Source: Nonomuraea jiangxiensis | GTDB taxonomy: Bacteria; Actinomycetota; Actinomycetes; Streptosporangiales; Streptosporangiaceae | Assembly: GCF_900099965.1 (NCBI RefSeq) | Contig: NZ_FNDJ01000010.1 | Span: forward strand, 124,001 to 188,000 | Length of the DNA stretch: 64,000 nt | Direction: 5' to 3' | Shown: positions 25,158-35,100 of the stretch, in pieces | How positions within the stretch are numbered: the stretch's first letter is position 1 | Layout: the number at the start of each line of letters is the position of its first letter | Position numbers and translations under genes: made by a program | Notes under the pieces: model-generated | What the model was told of the DNA's origin: nothing | Databases searched by the model: none | What the model saw: only the letters and a program-made list of their open reading frames with translations

Positions 25158-27911
25158 ATGGACGAGTCCCATCACCAGGCCGCGGCCAGATCATCAGCCG
25201 GTGGGGCGAGAGCTGCGCGTGGCCTCACCTTCCAGGCTCAGGTTTTCGCCTGGTGGGCCGTGCGCGCCATCGTGGAGATGCCGCTGACCGAGCTCGGGCT
25301 CGGCGCCGCCGTCCGGATAGAAGCGGTGGGGTGCGAGACCGGACTCCCCGTCGACGATGTGGGCGTCACCGTGTCCGGCGGCGGGTTCATCCTCATACAG
25401 GCGAAGGCCGGGATGAGACGGCTGGACGCGCAGACCGAAGATCTGGTGAAGGCCATCGACCAGATAGTGCGCGCCTTCGTCGGCGGTATCCACACGAGTT
25501 CGGGCGTCCGCCCTGTCGACCTCTCGCGAGACCGGCTCGTGATCGCCACGAACCATGATGGGAGCCGCGCCTTCGACCAGCTGGGCATCGTGCTCCTGCG
25601 CCTCCGTGGACACCCGGCCGACCTCCCCCTCCGGGCAGCGGCGTCGACGATCGCCCAGCGGAGGGCGCTCGAAACCTTCGTCGAGGTCGTCGTAACCCGT
25701 TGGACGGCCATCATCGGTCGCAAGCCCTCCGATTCCGACTTGCGAGCGTTCCTGCGGTGCGCCGAGGTCATCCGGCTGGATCTCAAGAAGCCCGACGGAA
25801 TCGACCTCTTCCGCAGCGAGCAGGCTCTGCGCGCGGCTCTGGGTGACTCGCTCATCGACGAACCCTTCAGCAAGCTCGCCGGGCGCGGCGGCGAAGCAGC
25901 GGCGGCCCAGCGGTGGTGGCGGCGGCAGGAACTGGTCCAGGCCGTGCTTCGCGAGGAAGCGCCGATGCAGCCCGCGGCCGGTCCGCGACGCAACTGCCTT
26001 CCTGTCCTCCCTCAGCCGTACGTGCGCCGCGGCGACTACGATCTGCTCGACGCCGGACCGACGGCGGAGCGTCGCTGCATTGCTGTCACCGGCGGCCCCG
26101 GCTTGGGAAAAACCACTCTCGCCATCAACATGGCCAACGAGGCTGCCCAGGACTTCCCCGACGGGCAGTTGTTCGTCGACTTCCGAGGCTTCGGTCCGAC
26201 CGCCCCCATGTCGTCCGCCGAGGCGGTCGAGGTGCTCCTGGAACAGATGGGCGAGGCCGATGCGGCCGCAGGAAAGGACCCGGAAGGCCGCCGACTGCAC
26301 TACCTAGACGCGGTGGGGGCGAGGCGGTTCGTCATCGTCATGGACAACGTCCGGGACAGCGAGAGCGTCCTCCACCTGCTCCCGCGCCACGGGCCTTCCG
26401 CCATCATCGCTACCAGCCGCACCAGGTTGGGGACCCTCCTGCGGGGAACCGACGTCACGCACCTCCACCTGACTCCACTACCGACCCACGAATCCCAGGA
26501 TCTGCTGATCCGGCACATAGGCGCCGACCGAGCAGCCGCCGAGCCCGCCGCGATCGCCACCGTTCTGGCCGCCTGCGGTGGCAATCCTCTAGCCCTGGCA
26601 ATCGCCGGATCCCACATCCGGCACCTACCCGGGCTGTCACTGGACCAGATCGTGTCCGTTCTGACCGACGCCGACAGCCGACTGGACTTCCTCGACCTGC
26701 ACGAGCCGAACTCCGCGCTCCGCACCGTCTTCTCCTGGACGTATCTCGCACTTCCTGCCGAGCTGCGGGATTTCTTCGTCCTGGTCGGCGCGGCCCCGGG
26801 CCCTGACATCGACAGCACGGGAGCCGCCGCGCTCGCCAGCCTCGAGGACGCTCGAACAGGGTTGGCCCTGCTCCGCCGGTTACGCCATTTCCACCTGCTC
26901 CAAGAGAACGCGCACGGCGGCTTCCAGATGCACGAGCTCCTCCGTGACTACGCCCTCTCCCTCTGCCGTGGGGATCGGCGCCTCCAAGACGTCCACGACC
27001 GTGCCTGCGAAAGGCTCATCAAGCACTACGCCGACCTGGCCGCCGCCACAAGCCCCGGCACCCGTCTCGCTAGCCAGGACTCGCCGCGTTTCCTCGCCGC
27101 CGTGCGGTACGCCGAGGAACATGGTTTGGAGGGCAAGGCCCAGGCAATCGTGGACTCTCTCATCGAGAACATGTGGTACCACGGGCGATGGAACGACTGC
27201 GCGACGATGTTGCGCTCGATCACGGACGATCCATCGAAGCCCGAGGACCCAGAGATCCGGTCCTACTTCCTCCGCCAGTTGGCCATCACCCTGCGCCGGC
27301 TGGGAGCCCACGCCGAGAGCGTCGAGTACGGCCGGCAAGCCTTGACGACGCTGGGGCCGGGACGTTCGGCACGCGCGGAAGCCGACTGCCGCTATGTCTT
27401 GGCGGTCAGTCACTCCTACGCGGAGGATCACGAGGCGGCCCTGAAGCAGTACGGCCTCGCCGCCAACGGATTCCGGGAGGCTGGAGCCCATAGCGCGCTC
27501 GCGGACGCCCTGAACGGCATCGGCTGGAGCCTGGCCATGCGGGGAGAACACCAGGAGGCCCTGATGTACTGTACGCGGGCCGCCGACCTGCACGGCGAGC
27601 TGAACGTCCCCAACAGCCGGGCAGCCGATCTCGACAGCATCGCTTGCATCTACCAGTTCCTCGGCGATCACAAGGCCGCGCTCGGCTATTTCGAGCAATG
27701 CCTTCGCCTGTACAGGGAGATCGGCTACCGCGCCAACGAGGTCCGTACGCTGGACAGCATGGGTAACAGCGCGCTGGCGACAGGCGACCGGAACAGCGCC
27801 GTCGAGCACTGGCTCCTCGCCATCGCCATTCTTGAGGACATTGGTCTCGGGGACACCGACCAGGTCCGCGAGATACGCGCCAAGGAGGCGGCGGCATTGT
27901 TCCAGAAATAG
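25158..27911 (+). CDS. STAND NTPase with N-terminal nuclease-like domain and TPR sensor
   Basis: 917 residues from ATG 25158 (GGGGAGG upstream). Residues ~20-110 contain LTFQAQVFAWWAVRAI, PVDDVGV and FILIQAKAG. This D...QxK layout is that of a Cap4/DUF4297-like PD-(D/E)xK nuclease. The NB-ARC-type STAND core follows: Walker A GGPGLGKTT near 311, Walker B RRFVIVMDN near 390, sensor IIATSRTRLG, and CGGNPLALAIAG. A winged-helix and TPR repeats fill ~680-917. TPRs usually sense the trigger and the N-terminus is the effector, as in antiviral STANDs. It is convergent with a protein kinase gene. Probable antiphage or abortive-infection protein. Confidence 0.8.
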   Translation: MDESHHQAAARSSAGGARAARGLTFQAQVFAWWAVRAIVEMPLTELGLGAAVRIEAVGCETGLPVDDVGVTVSGGGFILIQAKAGMRRLDAQTEDLVKAIDQIVRAFVGGIHTSSGVRPVDLSRDRLVIATNHDGSRAFDQLGIVLLRLRGHPADLPLRAAASTIAQRRALETFVEVVVTRWTAIIGRKPSDSDLRAFLRCAEVIRLDLKKPDGIDLFRSEQALRAALGDSLIDEPFSKLAGRGGEAAAAQRWWRRQELVQAVLREEAPMQPAAGPRRNCLPVLPQPYVRRGDYDLLDAGPTAERRCIAVTGGPGLGKTTLAINMANEAAQDFPDGQLFVDFRGFGPTAPMSSAEAVEVLLEQMGEADAAAGKDPEGRRLHYLDAVGARRFVIVMDNVRDSESVLHLLPRHGPSAIIATSRTRLGTLLRGTDVTHLHLTPLPTHESQDLLIRHIGADRAAAEPAAIATVLAACGGNPLALAIAGSHIRHLPGLSLDQIVSVLTDADSRLDFLDLHEPNSALRTVFSWTYLALPAELRDFFVLVGAAPGPDIDSTGAAALASLEDARTGLALLRRLRHFHLLQENAHGGFQMHELLRDYALSLCRGDRRLQDVHDRACERLIKHYADLAAATSPGTRLASQDSPRFLAAVRYAEEHGLEGKAQAIVDSLIENMWYHGRWNDCATMLRSITDDPSKPEDPEIRSYFLRQLAITLRRLGAHAESVEYGRQALTTLGPGRSARAEADCRYVLAVSHSYAEDHEAALKQYGLAANGFREAGAHSALADALNGIGWSLAMRGEHQEALMYCTRAADLHGELNVPNSRAADLDSIACIYQFLGDHKAALGYFEQCLRLYREIGYRANEVRTLDSMGNSALATGDRNSAVEHWLLAIAILEDIGLGDTDQVREIRAKEAAALFQK

Positions 27912-27936
27912 CCGTCGCCGGGCAAGCGGAAGCGAT

Positions 27937-28057
27937 ATACTGGCGCAGTAGCTCAGCTGGCCGAACGCTCCGCGGTTTCCCGCGGAAACTCCGAGAATCG
28001 GGAGGCGCCATGGCGAAGAAAAAGCGACCCACGAATCCGAAGCGGCCGATTCGATAG
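27937..28057 (+). other. structured tRNA-like leader plus a 15-codon basic mini-ORF
   Basis: After a -10-like ATATAC/TATACT (about 27935-27941), GGCGC (27942-27946) can pair with GCGCC (28005-28009). Between them lie AGTAGCTCAGCTGG, resembling a tRNA D-arm, and a perfect 7-bp hairpin (27969-27975 with 27980-27986). The segment runs into GGAGG and ATG 28010, encoding MAKKKRPTNPKRPIR and ending TAG 28055-28057. It may be a decayed tRNA, a regulatory leader, or a tiny basic peptide gene; none is established. Confidence 0.3.
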
Positions 28058-28063
28058 TATACA

Positions 28064-28091
28064 GACGGGCGAGCAGACTTCCTCGCCCGTC
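28064..28091. terminator. bidirectional terminator hairpin
   Basis: GACGGGCGAG (28064-28073) and CTCGCCCGTC (28082-28091) form a perfect 10-bp stem with an 8-nt loop, followed on the plus strand by ATTCTTTCC. It sits between the convergent STAND and kinase genes. The right arm overlaps the kinase stop codon. Confidence 0.75.
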
Positions 28092-29406
28092 ATTCTTTCC
28101 CCGACTCGTATCTCCTGAGCAGCTCACGCACTTCCAATGCCCGTTTGTCCCGTCTGCCCAGTTTGAGGTCGAAAACCCGGAGCATGTCCCTGAGCTCGCC
28201 GACCGCCGCGCCCACGCGCCCCGCGGCGTGGAGCCACTCCGCGTAAAGCAGCCAGGCCCGTACGGCCCCTTTCCCCACATCGCCCTGCTCCCGCCTGGCC
28301 TCCTCCATCACGTGCTCAACAAGACGGAGTGCCGCGTCACGGTCACCCAAGTCCCAGAGCTCGCGCGCGCGTCCCAGCTGTGCATCTCCCACCGACATGG
28401 CGACCCCCGCCACCGCGACCATCGGCGGCCGGAAGCTATCGTCCGGTCGCGCGAGCGGAGCGAACGGCGTCCTGAACGGCAGCGTGACATCGAACTTCGC
28501 GGGATGGCCGATACCCGGAGAACCTGCCGCGGGGACATGCCTCCTCATCAGGGCCGACACCTCACGGGCGCCGACGAGGCGCTCCGCCGGATCCTTGATC
28601 AGCAACCGGTCGACCGCCTCACCCAGATCTCGCGGAACCGTCGGCCTCCGTTCGCACAAGGGCTGCGGGTCCTTGTACAGATGCGCGGCGTCGAGGTCCG
28701 TAGCTGTGGCCGCGCGGAACACAGGTCCCCCCAGCAGCTCGTATACGACGATTCCCAGCGCGTATAGATCGGCCGCCGTGCCTCCCGGGCTAGCTCCCTT
28801 CAGAACCTCCGGCGCCACGTATCCACTCGTTCCCGGGCTGGAGTACCTACTCCTGGTAATCCTCGACTTCTCGGAGTCGACGATGAACGCCACACCGAAA
28901 TCGATGATTTTGATCATTCCCGAGGGACCGACCATGAGGTTCGCCGGCTTGAGATCGCGGTGCACGACGTTCGCGTCATGCGCCACTGCGAGCGCCGAAC
29001 ACAACTGCACGGCCAGACACGCCGCCTCCTCCGGTTCAAGGAAGCCACCCCGCTCCTCCTGCAGGTCCTCGACGGTCTTGCCCTCGATGTACTGCATCAC
29101 GAGGTAGGGCATCTCCCCTCCCGAGGAGCCGCGCCAGACGCCCCGGTGGTGAACGGCCGGGATCGCCGGGTGATCGAGAGCAGCCGTCGCCAGGCCCTCC
29201 CGTTCGAATCGTCGGCGCAGGTCGTGGTAGTCCTCCGTCGAGATCACATCAGTCTCGCCGATGACGGACTTCTCGATCATGAACTTGATCGCGACCTTCC
29301 GCTCGAAGTCCTCGTCCCATGCGAGCCAGACGTCGCCCATCCCTCCGCGCCCCAGCCTGCGTTTGAGTTCGAAACGGTCGTGGATTGTGTCCCCGACGTC
29401 CACCAC
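28090..29406 (-). CDS. soluble Ser/Thr protein kinase with a helical C-terminal domain
   Basis: 438 residues. Kinase motifs: glycine loop LGRGGMGDVW, Lys in VAIKF, catalytic VVHRDLKPANLMV, DFGV, and GYVAPEVLKG. The C-terminal ~120 residues are TPR-like helices with no TM segment, unlike the PknB/PASTA kinases. The start is GTG 29406 or 29403 behind AGGAGG. It is convergent with the STAND gene and divergent from the pPIWI_RE operon (107 bp between starts), so it could control either. Defence-associated kinases are known, but a role here is inference. Confidence 0.85.
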   Translation of the reverse strand: MVDVGDTIHDRFELKRRLGRGGMGDVWLAWDEDFERKVAIKFMIEKSVIGETDVISTEDYHDLRRRFEREGLATAALDHPAIPAVHHRGVWRGSSGGEMPYLVMQYIEGKTVEDLQEERGGFLEPEEAACLAVQLCSALAVAHDANVVHRDLKPANLMVGPSGMIKIIDFGVAFIVDSEKSRITRSRYSSPGTSGYVAPEVLKGASPGGTAADLYALGIVVYELLGGPVFRAATATDLDAAHLYKDPQPLCERRPTVPRDLGEAVDRLLIKDPAERLVGAREVSALMRRHVPAAGSPGIGHPAKFDVTLPFRTPFAPLARPDDSFRPPMVAVAGVAMSVGDAQLGRARELWDLGDRDAALRLVEHVMEEARREQGDVGKGAVRAWLLYAEWLHAAGRVGAAVGELRDMLRVFDLKLGRRDKRALEVRELLRRYESGKE

Positions 29407-29513
29407 ACCTCCTGTGCGGCTGCCCCAAGCAGCCAGAAAGCCTTTTGGCCGGTAAATTAATCGGCTCTTATGTGCAGCGAAAGCTATGCTAACCTGACGT
29501 CCCCGGAGGTCAA
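29407..29513. promoter_or_regulatory. divergent promoter region of the kinase and pPIWI_RE operon
   Basis: An AT-rich 107-bp spacer. Plus-strand -10 candidates are TATGCT (29485-29490) and TAACCT (29490-29495). GGAGG (about 29503-29507) precedes ATG 29514. No clear -35 or operator was recognised. Confidence 0.4.
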
Positions 29514-31241
29514 ATGAGCCCGTCGAACCACGAGCGCGACAACGCCGTCATCCGTATTTACAGCAGCTCGGCCACAACTTCTCCGAAGAGTTGTCCGACC
29601 TACCTGGCCGCCAAAACTGACTACTCCGTGAAACGGTCGGAAAGAAAAAAGTCTTCACGTTTCGCCAGCATGGCTTTCTCGCCCTTCAGTGCCGTCCTCG
29701 AACTCGTCGAAAACTACCAGGTCCCGCTGGATGAAGCCTTCTCGCATCTTCCCCTCCGCGGCGACGCGGCGCGTGACATCGCTGGCGAGCTGATTGCCCC
29801 GCTACACGAGGGGCTGCTGGCGTGGACACATGACGCGGTGCGCAACTACCTTCGCGCGCTCGAAGAGGACCGGCACCTCCAGGCCGCGGTCGGTCTCCGG
29901 CCAGCCGGGCCCTGGGTGCGGCAGTATCCATCCAGCGACGCCGTCGTCAACTCCCGTACCCGTGAGCTCTGCGCGTGGGGACGCGGCTACATCTATCGCC
30001 ACGGAAACGACACCGTCCGCGAGCTCCGCATCCCGGCCATGGGCAAGGCGGGCGCCAAGCGACGAGCCGACGCGGAGCTGGCCACCGCCGCCCACGTGCT
30101 GGCGACGGGATCGTGTGTCGACCGGGATGTCGTGGACAGGAAACGGGGCCCATACCGCGGCGGCAAGCCGTTCCCGCTCCTTCCGTTTACCGCTTCGTCC
30201 CCTGCCGCCGCGCTCCCGAGCCGGGTCCGCCTCGTGGAGATCGGATGCGTGGACGGGCTACCGCAGGTGCTCTACGACGATACGACCGAAGCCGCCGAAT
30301 CCTTCTTCATTTCGAAGGCCGCCGACACTCTGAGCGCGCTCCACCGTCCGGTCACGGAGATTGCGGGACGAGACTGCCTTGACTGCAAAATCCGGTCGGA
30401 GTGCCGTCGGCTCCACAGCGCTCCCGGGTTCTTGGACATCCGAGACTCGTCCCACCCGAGACGGATCTGGTCGGCGACGACCGGGAGATACTTCGACGAC
30501 TGTCCCGCCAAGGCGCATTTCCGCGCGCTAAGCCTCCCACCCGACGAGGAGTCCGAGAAGACCGCGTTCGTACGCCGGGGTGATGCCGTCCACGCGTGGC
30601 TGAAGCGGCTGCACAGCAGGAAACCCAGAAGGCCATGCGCTCCAGACGACCTCCCGGAGAGCCCTGACTCCTGGTCGGCGGGCGAGTGGACTTTGGAAGG
30701 CGAGCACGCGCGGCATGGAGCGGCGATGCTCGCGGCCCACTTGGAGGTGTGCCCCTTCCTGGACACGGCGCCCGACAGCATCGCCTACCCCGAGCAGACA
30801 GTAGCCGCCGACGACCGGCATGCGGACGTCCTCATCGTGGCGGACGCCGATCTACTCTATCGGCGCGACGGTTCGTGGGTGTACCGCGAGCTGAAGACCA
30901 CGGCAGGCGATTTCGTGGCCGACGGCGCCGACCTGCTGACCCGGTACCAGCAGCTCGCGCTCGCCGTGCTTCTGTTCAAGGCCGGGGCGATTCCCGCGGG
31001 CCCACGCTCCGCCGTCGAGCTGGAGCTGCTCACCCCTGTCGGACCCGACATCCGGGTGATTGACCCAAACTCGACGTCGGTTCAGGAACGGGCCAGAGAT
31101 ACGATCCACGGCCTCACCCGGCGCTGGCACGCGGACGAGGAATATCTCCCGACGCCCAGCGAGAAGGCCTGCGGCCGTTGCTCCTACCAGCGATGGTGCC
31201 CGGTCTCGCCGAGGAACACACCGGACCGGAGCGCTCCATGA
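29514..31241 (+). CDS. RecB/Cas4-like PD-(D/E)xK nuclease with Fe-S-type cysteines, pPIWI_RE operon gene 1
   Basis: 575 residues, ATG 29514 behind GGAGG. The C-terminal half holds the nuclease core: ADVLIVADADLLYRRDGSWV then YRELKTTAGDF, giving D...ExK with Glu/Lys near 458-460, and the helix DLLTRYQQLALAVLLF. Two Cys clusters, CLDCKIRSEC (~285-294) and CGRCSYQRWC (~551-560), resemble the 4Fe-4S ligands of Cas4/AddB/RecB-like nucleases. The N-terminal half (~1-280) is unassigned. The stop overlaps the next start (ATGA, 31238-31241), showing translational coupling. It probably supplies a DNA nuclease to the system. Confidence 0.8.
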   Translation: MSPSNHERDNAVIRIYSSSATTSPKSCPTYLAAKTDYSVKRSERKKSSRFASMAFSPFSAVLELVENYQVPLDEAFSHLPLRGDAARDIAGELIAPLHEGLLAWTHDAVRNYLRALEEDRHLQAAVGLRPAGPWVRQYPSSDAVVNSRTRELCAWGRGYIYRHGNDTVRELRIPAMGKAGAKRRADAELATAAHVLATGSCVDRDVVDRKRGPYRGGKPFPLLPFTASSPAAALPSRVRLVEIGCVDGLPQVLYDDTTEAAESFFISKAADTLSALHRPVTEIAGRDCLDCKIRSECRRLHSAPGFLDIRDSSHPRRIWSATTGRYFDDCPAKAHFRALSLPPDEESEKTAFVRRGDAVHAWLKRLHSRKPRRPCAPDDLPESPDSWSAGEWTLEGEHARHGAAMLAAHLEVCPFLDTAPDSIAYPEQTVAADDRHADVLIVADADLLYRRDGSWVYRELKTTAGDFVADGADLLTRYQQLALAVLLFKAGAIPAGPRSAVELELLTPVGPDIRVIDPNSTSVQERARDTIHGLTRRWHADEEYLPTPSEKACGRCSYQRWCPVSPRNTPDRSAP

Positions 31242-32164
31242 CGGACGATCCATTCCCCTCGTCCGCGCCCACCGCCTTCGACCACGCCACAGGCGAGGCG
31301 TACGACGAGGCTGAGTCCCGGCGCATCATCGGCATGGTGGCCGCGACGGTGGCGCAGCTGGCGGACTGGCCGAAGGAGGAGGCTTTCAGCGTTCCTTACC
31401 CGCCGCTGGCCCAGCGCGTGCTCGACCGCATCGCCCTCATCGGCGTCCTGAGACACCCCGGTGGATTTCACCTGACCCCCTACCGCGAGCACCTGAGCTG
31501 CCCCCGGACCCTCGCCGATCTCATGGCCCTCTGCTGGAGCAGCCCCATCGACGCGTGGCCGTTTCTCAGTCTTCCCGACGGCGAAGACCTGACCGGGCTG
31601 CTCGTCGAGCTCGATCCGATCCGGCCGTCGAAGCTCTGCCTCAGGCTCGCCCTGAAGTTTGCCCACCCGGACGCCCACGACAGAAGCCTGGAACGGCTCG
31701 CCCTGCTGGAGGCGCGTTCACTCTACGAAGAGTCCGGCTACCCCGGCGGCTTCCCGGAGTTGCGCGAATGGTTGATCGCCCATCCCGTCTTGTCCAGCCA
31801 GGAGATCGCCTTCCTGAAGCTGGAGCGAATCGGCGGCGTCCAGGTGACCGACGAACTGATCAACATCCTCTACCTCCGTGTTCACGAGCGATACTTCAGC
31901 CTCACAGACGAGATAGCCGTCTGTGGCCACTGCGGCCTGGTCCTGGTGCCCGTCAGAGGCGGCTCCGGAGAAGGCTGGCAGTGCGAGACCACGCAGTGCC
32001 GCAGTCGGCGCAACGTACTGGTCGGCGCCGTGCGCCATGTTGCCGAGAACCTCCACCACGCTGCCCGGCCGATCCGCGAGTTTGTTATCGCAGGCCCCCG
32101 GCTCCGCGCCTCGGAAGACTCCAGCCGCCAAGCCCCAAGCCCACTCAGGGACGTCGAATGCTGA
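31238..32164 (+). CDS. pPIWI_RE-island zinc-ribbon protein (restriction-endonuclease-related), short form
   Basis: 308 residues from ATG 31238. Sequence blocks such as YPPLAQRVLDRIALIGVLRH, LTPYREHLSCPRTLADLMAL and RPSKLCLRLALKFAHP lead to a zinc ribbon: CGHCG near 228-231 and C...TTQC near 248-253. I associate this with domain Y of the pPIWI_RE three-gene island, usually followed by a REase domain. Here the protein stops ~40 residues after the ribbon in an unremarkable tail (GPRLRASEDSSRQ...). The REase core is therefore missing, either by natural architecture or truncation. Its role may be DNA binding or complex assembly. It sits between the nuclease and helicase genes. Confidence 0.7.
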   Translation: MTDDPFPSSAPTAFDHATGEAYDEAESRRIIGMVAATVAQLADWPKEEAFSVPYPPLAQRVLDRIALIGVLRHPGGFHLTPYREHLSCPRTLADLMALCWSSPIDAWPFLSLPDGEDLTGLLVELDPIRPSKLCLRLALKFAHPDAHDRSLERLALLEARSLYEESGYPGGFPELREWLIAHPVLSSQEIAFLKLERIGGVQVTDELINILYLRVHERYFSLTDEIAVCGHCGLVLVPVRGGSGEGWQCETTQCRSRRNVLVGAVRHVAENLHHAARPIREFVIAGPRLRASEDSSRQAPSPLRDVEC

Positions 32165-32173
32165 AAGACTCGC

Positions 32174-35100
32174 ATGCGTAACCTTCGCGACCACCTCCGT
32201 GAGGCGTTGTCGGTCATCCCTGCTGCGGAAGCCTCCGAATACGACGATCTACGCAAGAGGCTCGACTACACCGTCGAGCTCGGGCTCCATGTCATCGAGC
32301 TGGTCAGCCCGCAGCTCGCTCCCATCGACGGATGGGCCTTGTTCGGCGGGTATCCCTTCTCCCGCGCTCGAGGCCTTGTCGCGAGCCGCCCGGACGACAG
32401 GCTTCGCCGTATCCTGCGCGCGGCCCGGTACCACCTGGAGTCCATGCACCGGCGGGAGGTCTGGCGTTCCGCCCTGCTGAGGTACCGGCACCTGCCGGAG
32501 CGGCACCGCATGTACGACTTCGCAGAAAGCCTGGCCTGGCCAGCGGTTCAGAGACAACCCTCGCTCGCAGCGCATCGCCTGGAGCTGTACGACGCCCTTC
32601 TGAGCTCTGCGCCGCCCTTCACCACGAGCCGAATCACCATTGCGGATCCGGGTCCGCATCTCTTCCACGGGCGCACCATCGGTGCTCAGCACATCACCAT
32701 CCCCGAAGACTTGCCGCCGCAGGTGGACTCCCGTCTTCCTATGGAGGCCCAGCACCTCCGGGAGCCCTTCAACCAACCCGTGGAATCGCTCCGGCAGACC
32801 GCCAAGAAGATGGCGAAGCTCGACCAGCCGAATCAGGGCCAGTCCAAGGCACTCACCGACTGGGAATCACGGTATCTCGGCATGGAGCTCTCCACGCTGG
32901 ACGAGGAGAGCGGGCGCTTTGCCAAAGCCGATCGGCTGGTCGTCGACGGTCTGCTCAACCTCATCGGGATTCCAGGAGTGGGCAAGAGCACACTGCGCGA
33001 CATCCTCGCCACGCACGCAGTGGCTGAACTGGGACAGCGCGTCGTCCTCGTCGTCGGCGACGTCGCCGAGGCGCTCCGTGTGGCACAGGTCTTCAACAAG
33101 TTGCGTGAGGCGGCCGACCGAAAGATCGAGGAAGGCGACAAGACGTACGCCGGATGGGACAGGCTGCACGCGATTCCCCTCATCGGAGCATCCACCCGTG
33201 ACCAGCACACCAGACGGCTGCACCGGCGGCTCCGGCAGGTCTCTCCGCTGCCCCTCCTGCATCAGGATGCCGCGTTCGCCTACCTGAGCACCGCCTGCCC
33301 GCTCAGCGCGCTGCGGGGTGCGGAGGCGGACGGGCCTCTGCCGTACCTTGAGGCTCCATGCCAGTCACTGATCCCACTGGACCAACCCCCCCAAGGGGGC
33401 GAGTCCGCGGCCGACCTCGCGGAGGAGAAGCGGAAGCCCCGGCGGGGATGTCCGATCTGGAGCCACTGTCCGAGGCATGATGCCGCACGAGGGCTCCGTG
33501 AGGCGACCATCTGGGTCGCCACTCCGGAGGCGCTCACGGTCTCGTCGGTGCCCGTTCAGCAGAACCCTGAACGCATCCGCTACCTGGAGCTGGCCTGTAG
33601 GACCGCAGACCTACTGATCGTCGATGAAGCCGACCAGGTCCAGATCAGGTTGGATCACCTGTTCGCCCCGACCGCGACGTTGTACAAGCGGGGCGACGAC
33701 TCCTGGCTGGACGAGATCAACCGGCACAATGTCGCCGAGTTGGCACGCGAGGGGCGCATCCAGCTCTCAAACGAGATGGTCCAGCAATGGACCGCCGCGC
33801 TGGACACCGTATCGACCGCGGCCAATCGCATCTACGCCATGATCGTGAGTGATGACGAACTTCGCGAGTGGCTGGGGTCGGATCTCTTCACCGTCTGGTC
33901 GCTCCAGCTCGAGCTCGTCGGCCAGTGGCCCGCGACCCGGCTGCCCGACCGGGTTCCGTCAGCAGCCGAGTGGGTGAACCCCAAGCACGAAACGAGGCAG
34001 GAGGCGAGCGCGAAGCTGCTGGCCTACCTGAGCCAGGACCCTGGCGTCGCTCAGGAGTCCCGCGACAAGCGGCGCGAAGCGATCCTGAAGATACTCGACG
34101 GCTTCCGAGACGATCCGGTTGGCGACAATGACGAGACCGAGCTCTCCGACGACGCGCCGGCCAGGGAGACACTCCAGCTCGCGGAGCTCGCCCGACGCCT
34201 GGTCACCAGCAGGCCGGGCAGCCCGAGGGTAGCCGAGGAGCTCAATGGCCTTCTTGCCCAGCTCGCGGGCTTGCGTGACCCTGAGGAGCTTTCCGGCAAC
34301 GATCTGAACGCCGAGGTGAGGGAAAACGTCAAAGAGGAGCTCCGTCGGGAACGTCGCAGGTTCGAGTTCACGCTGCTTGTGGCAATCCTGCATGACCGGC
34401 TGAACCTACTGACGACGCTCTGGCCCAGAGTGGAGATCGCGCTCAATCTCGATCCCTCCGCCAACGCGCTCTACCACAGCTCCCCGACCGACTACGCTCC
34501 GGTGATCCCCGAGTCCCCCATGGGCAACATCCTGGCGTTCCAGTTCGTCCCCGACGCCAGGGACGTATATACCAAGACGGGCGAGCTGAGGTTCATCCGG
34601 TGCACAGGGGTGGGCCGCGAGCTTCTGTCCGTCCTTCCCACCCTGCACACCGTGGACGGCAGCCATGGACCCAACGTGGTGCTGATGTCCGGGACGAGCT
34701 GGGCAGGCGCATCCACCCGCTATCACCTGGCCGAGCCGGTGAAGGCGGTGCTGCATGCCAAGGCACGCGTAGAGGAGCCGAAGAAGCCCTCCAACCCGGA
34801 GATCGCCATGTTCACGTCCTTCGTCTATGACGCCGTCGAGGGTGCCTCATCACGCGACCCCATGAGACCGCTGCAGCTCTCCGGCACGTCGTCCGATCGG
34901 AACGACGTGTTATGGAAGATGCTTCGCGGCCTCGCCGATCCGGATCCGGCGGACCAAGGTGGGCGTTCCAGGTTCACGCAAGAACTCGGAAACCTACCGC
35001 CCGGCCGTCAGCACCTGCTCATACTCACCGGCAGCTATAAGGACGCCAAAGAAGCGGGCCGGGCTCTCCAGAGCTTCAGAGAGTGGAGGGACAGGATCTG

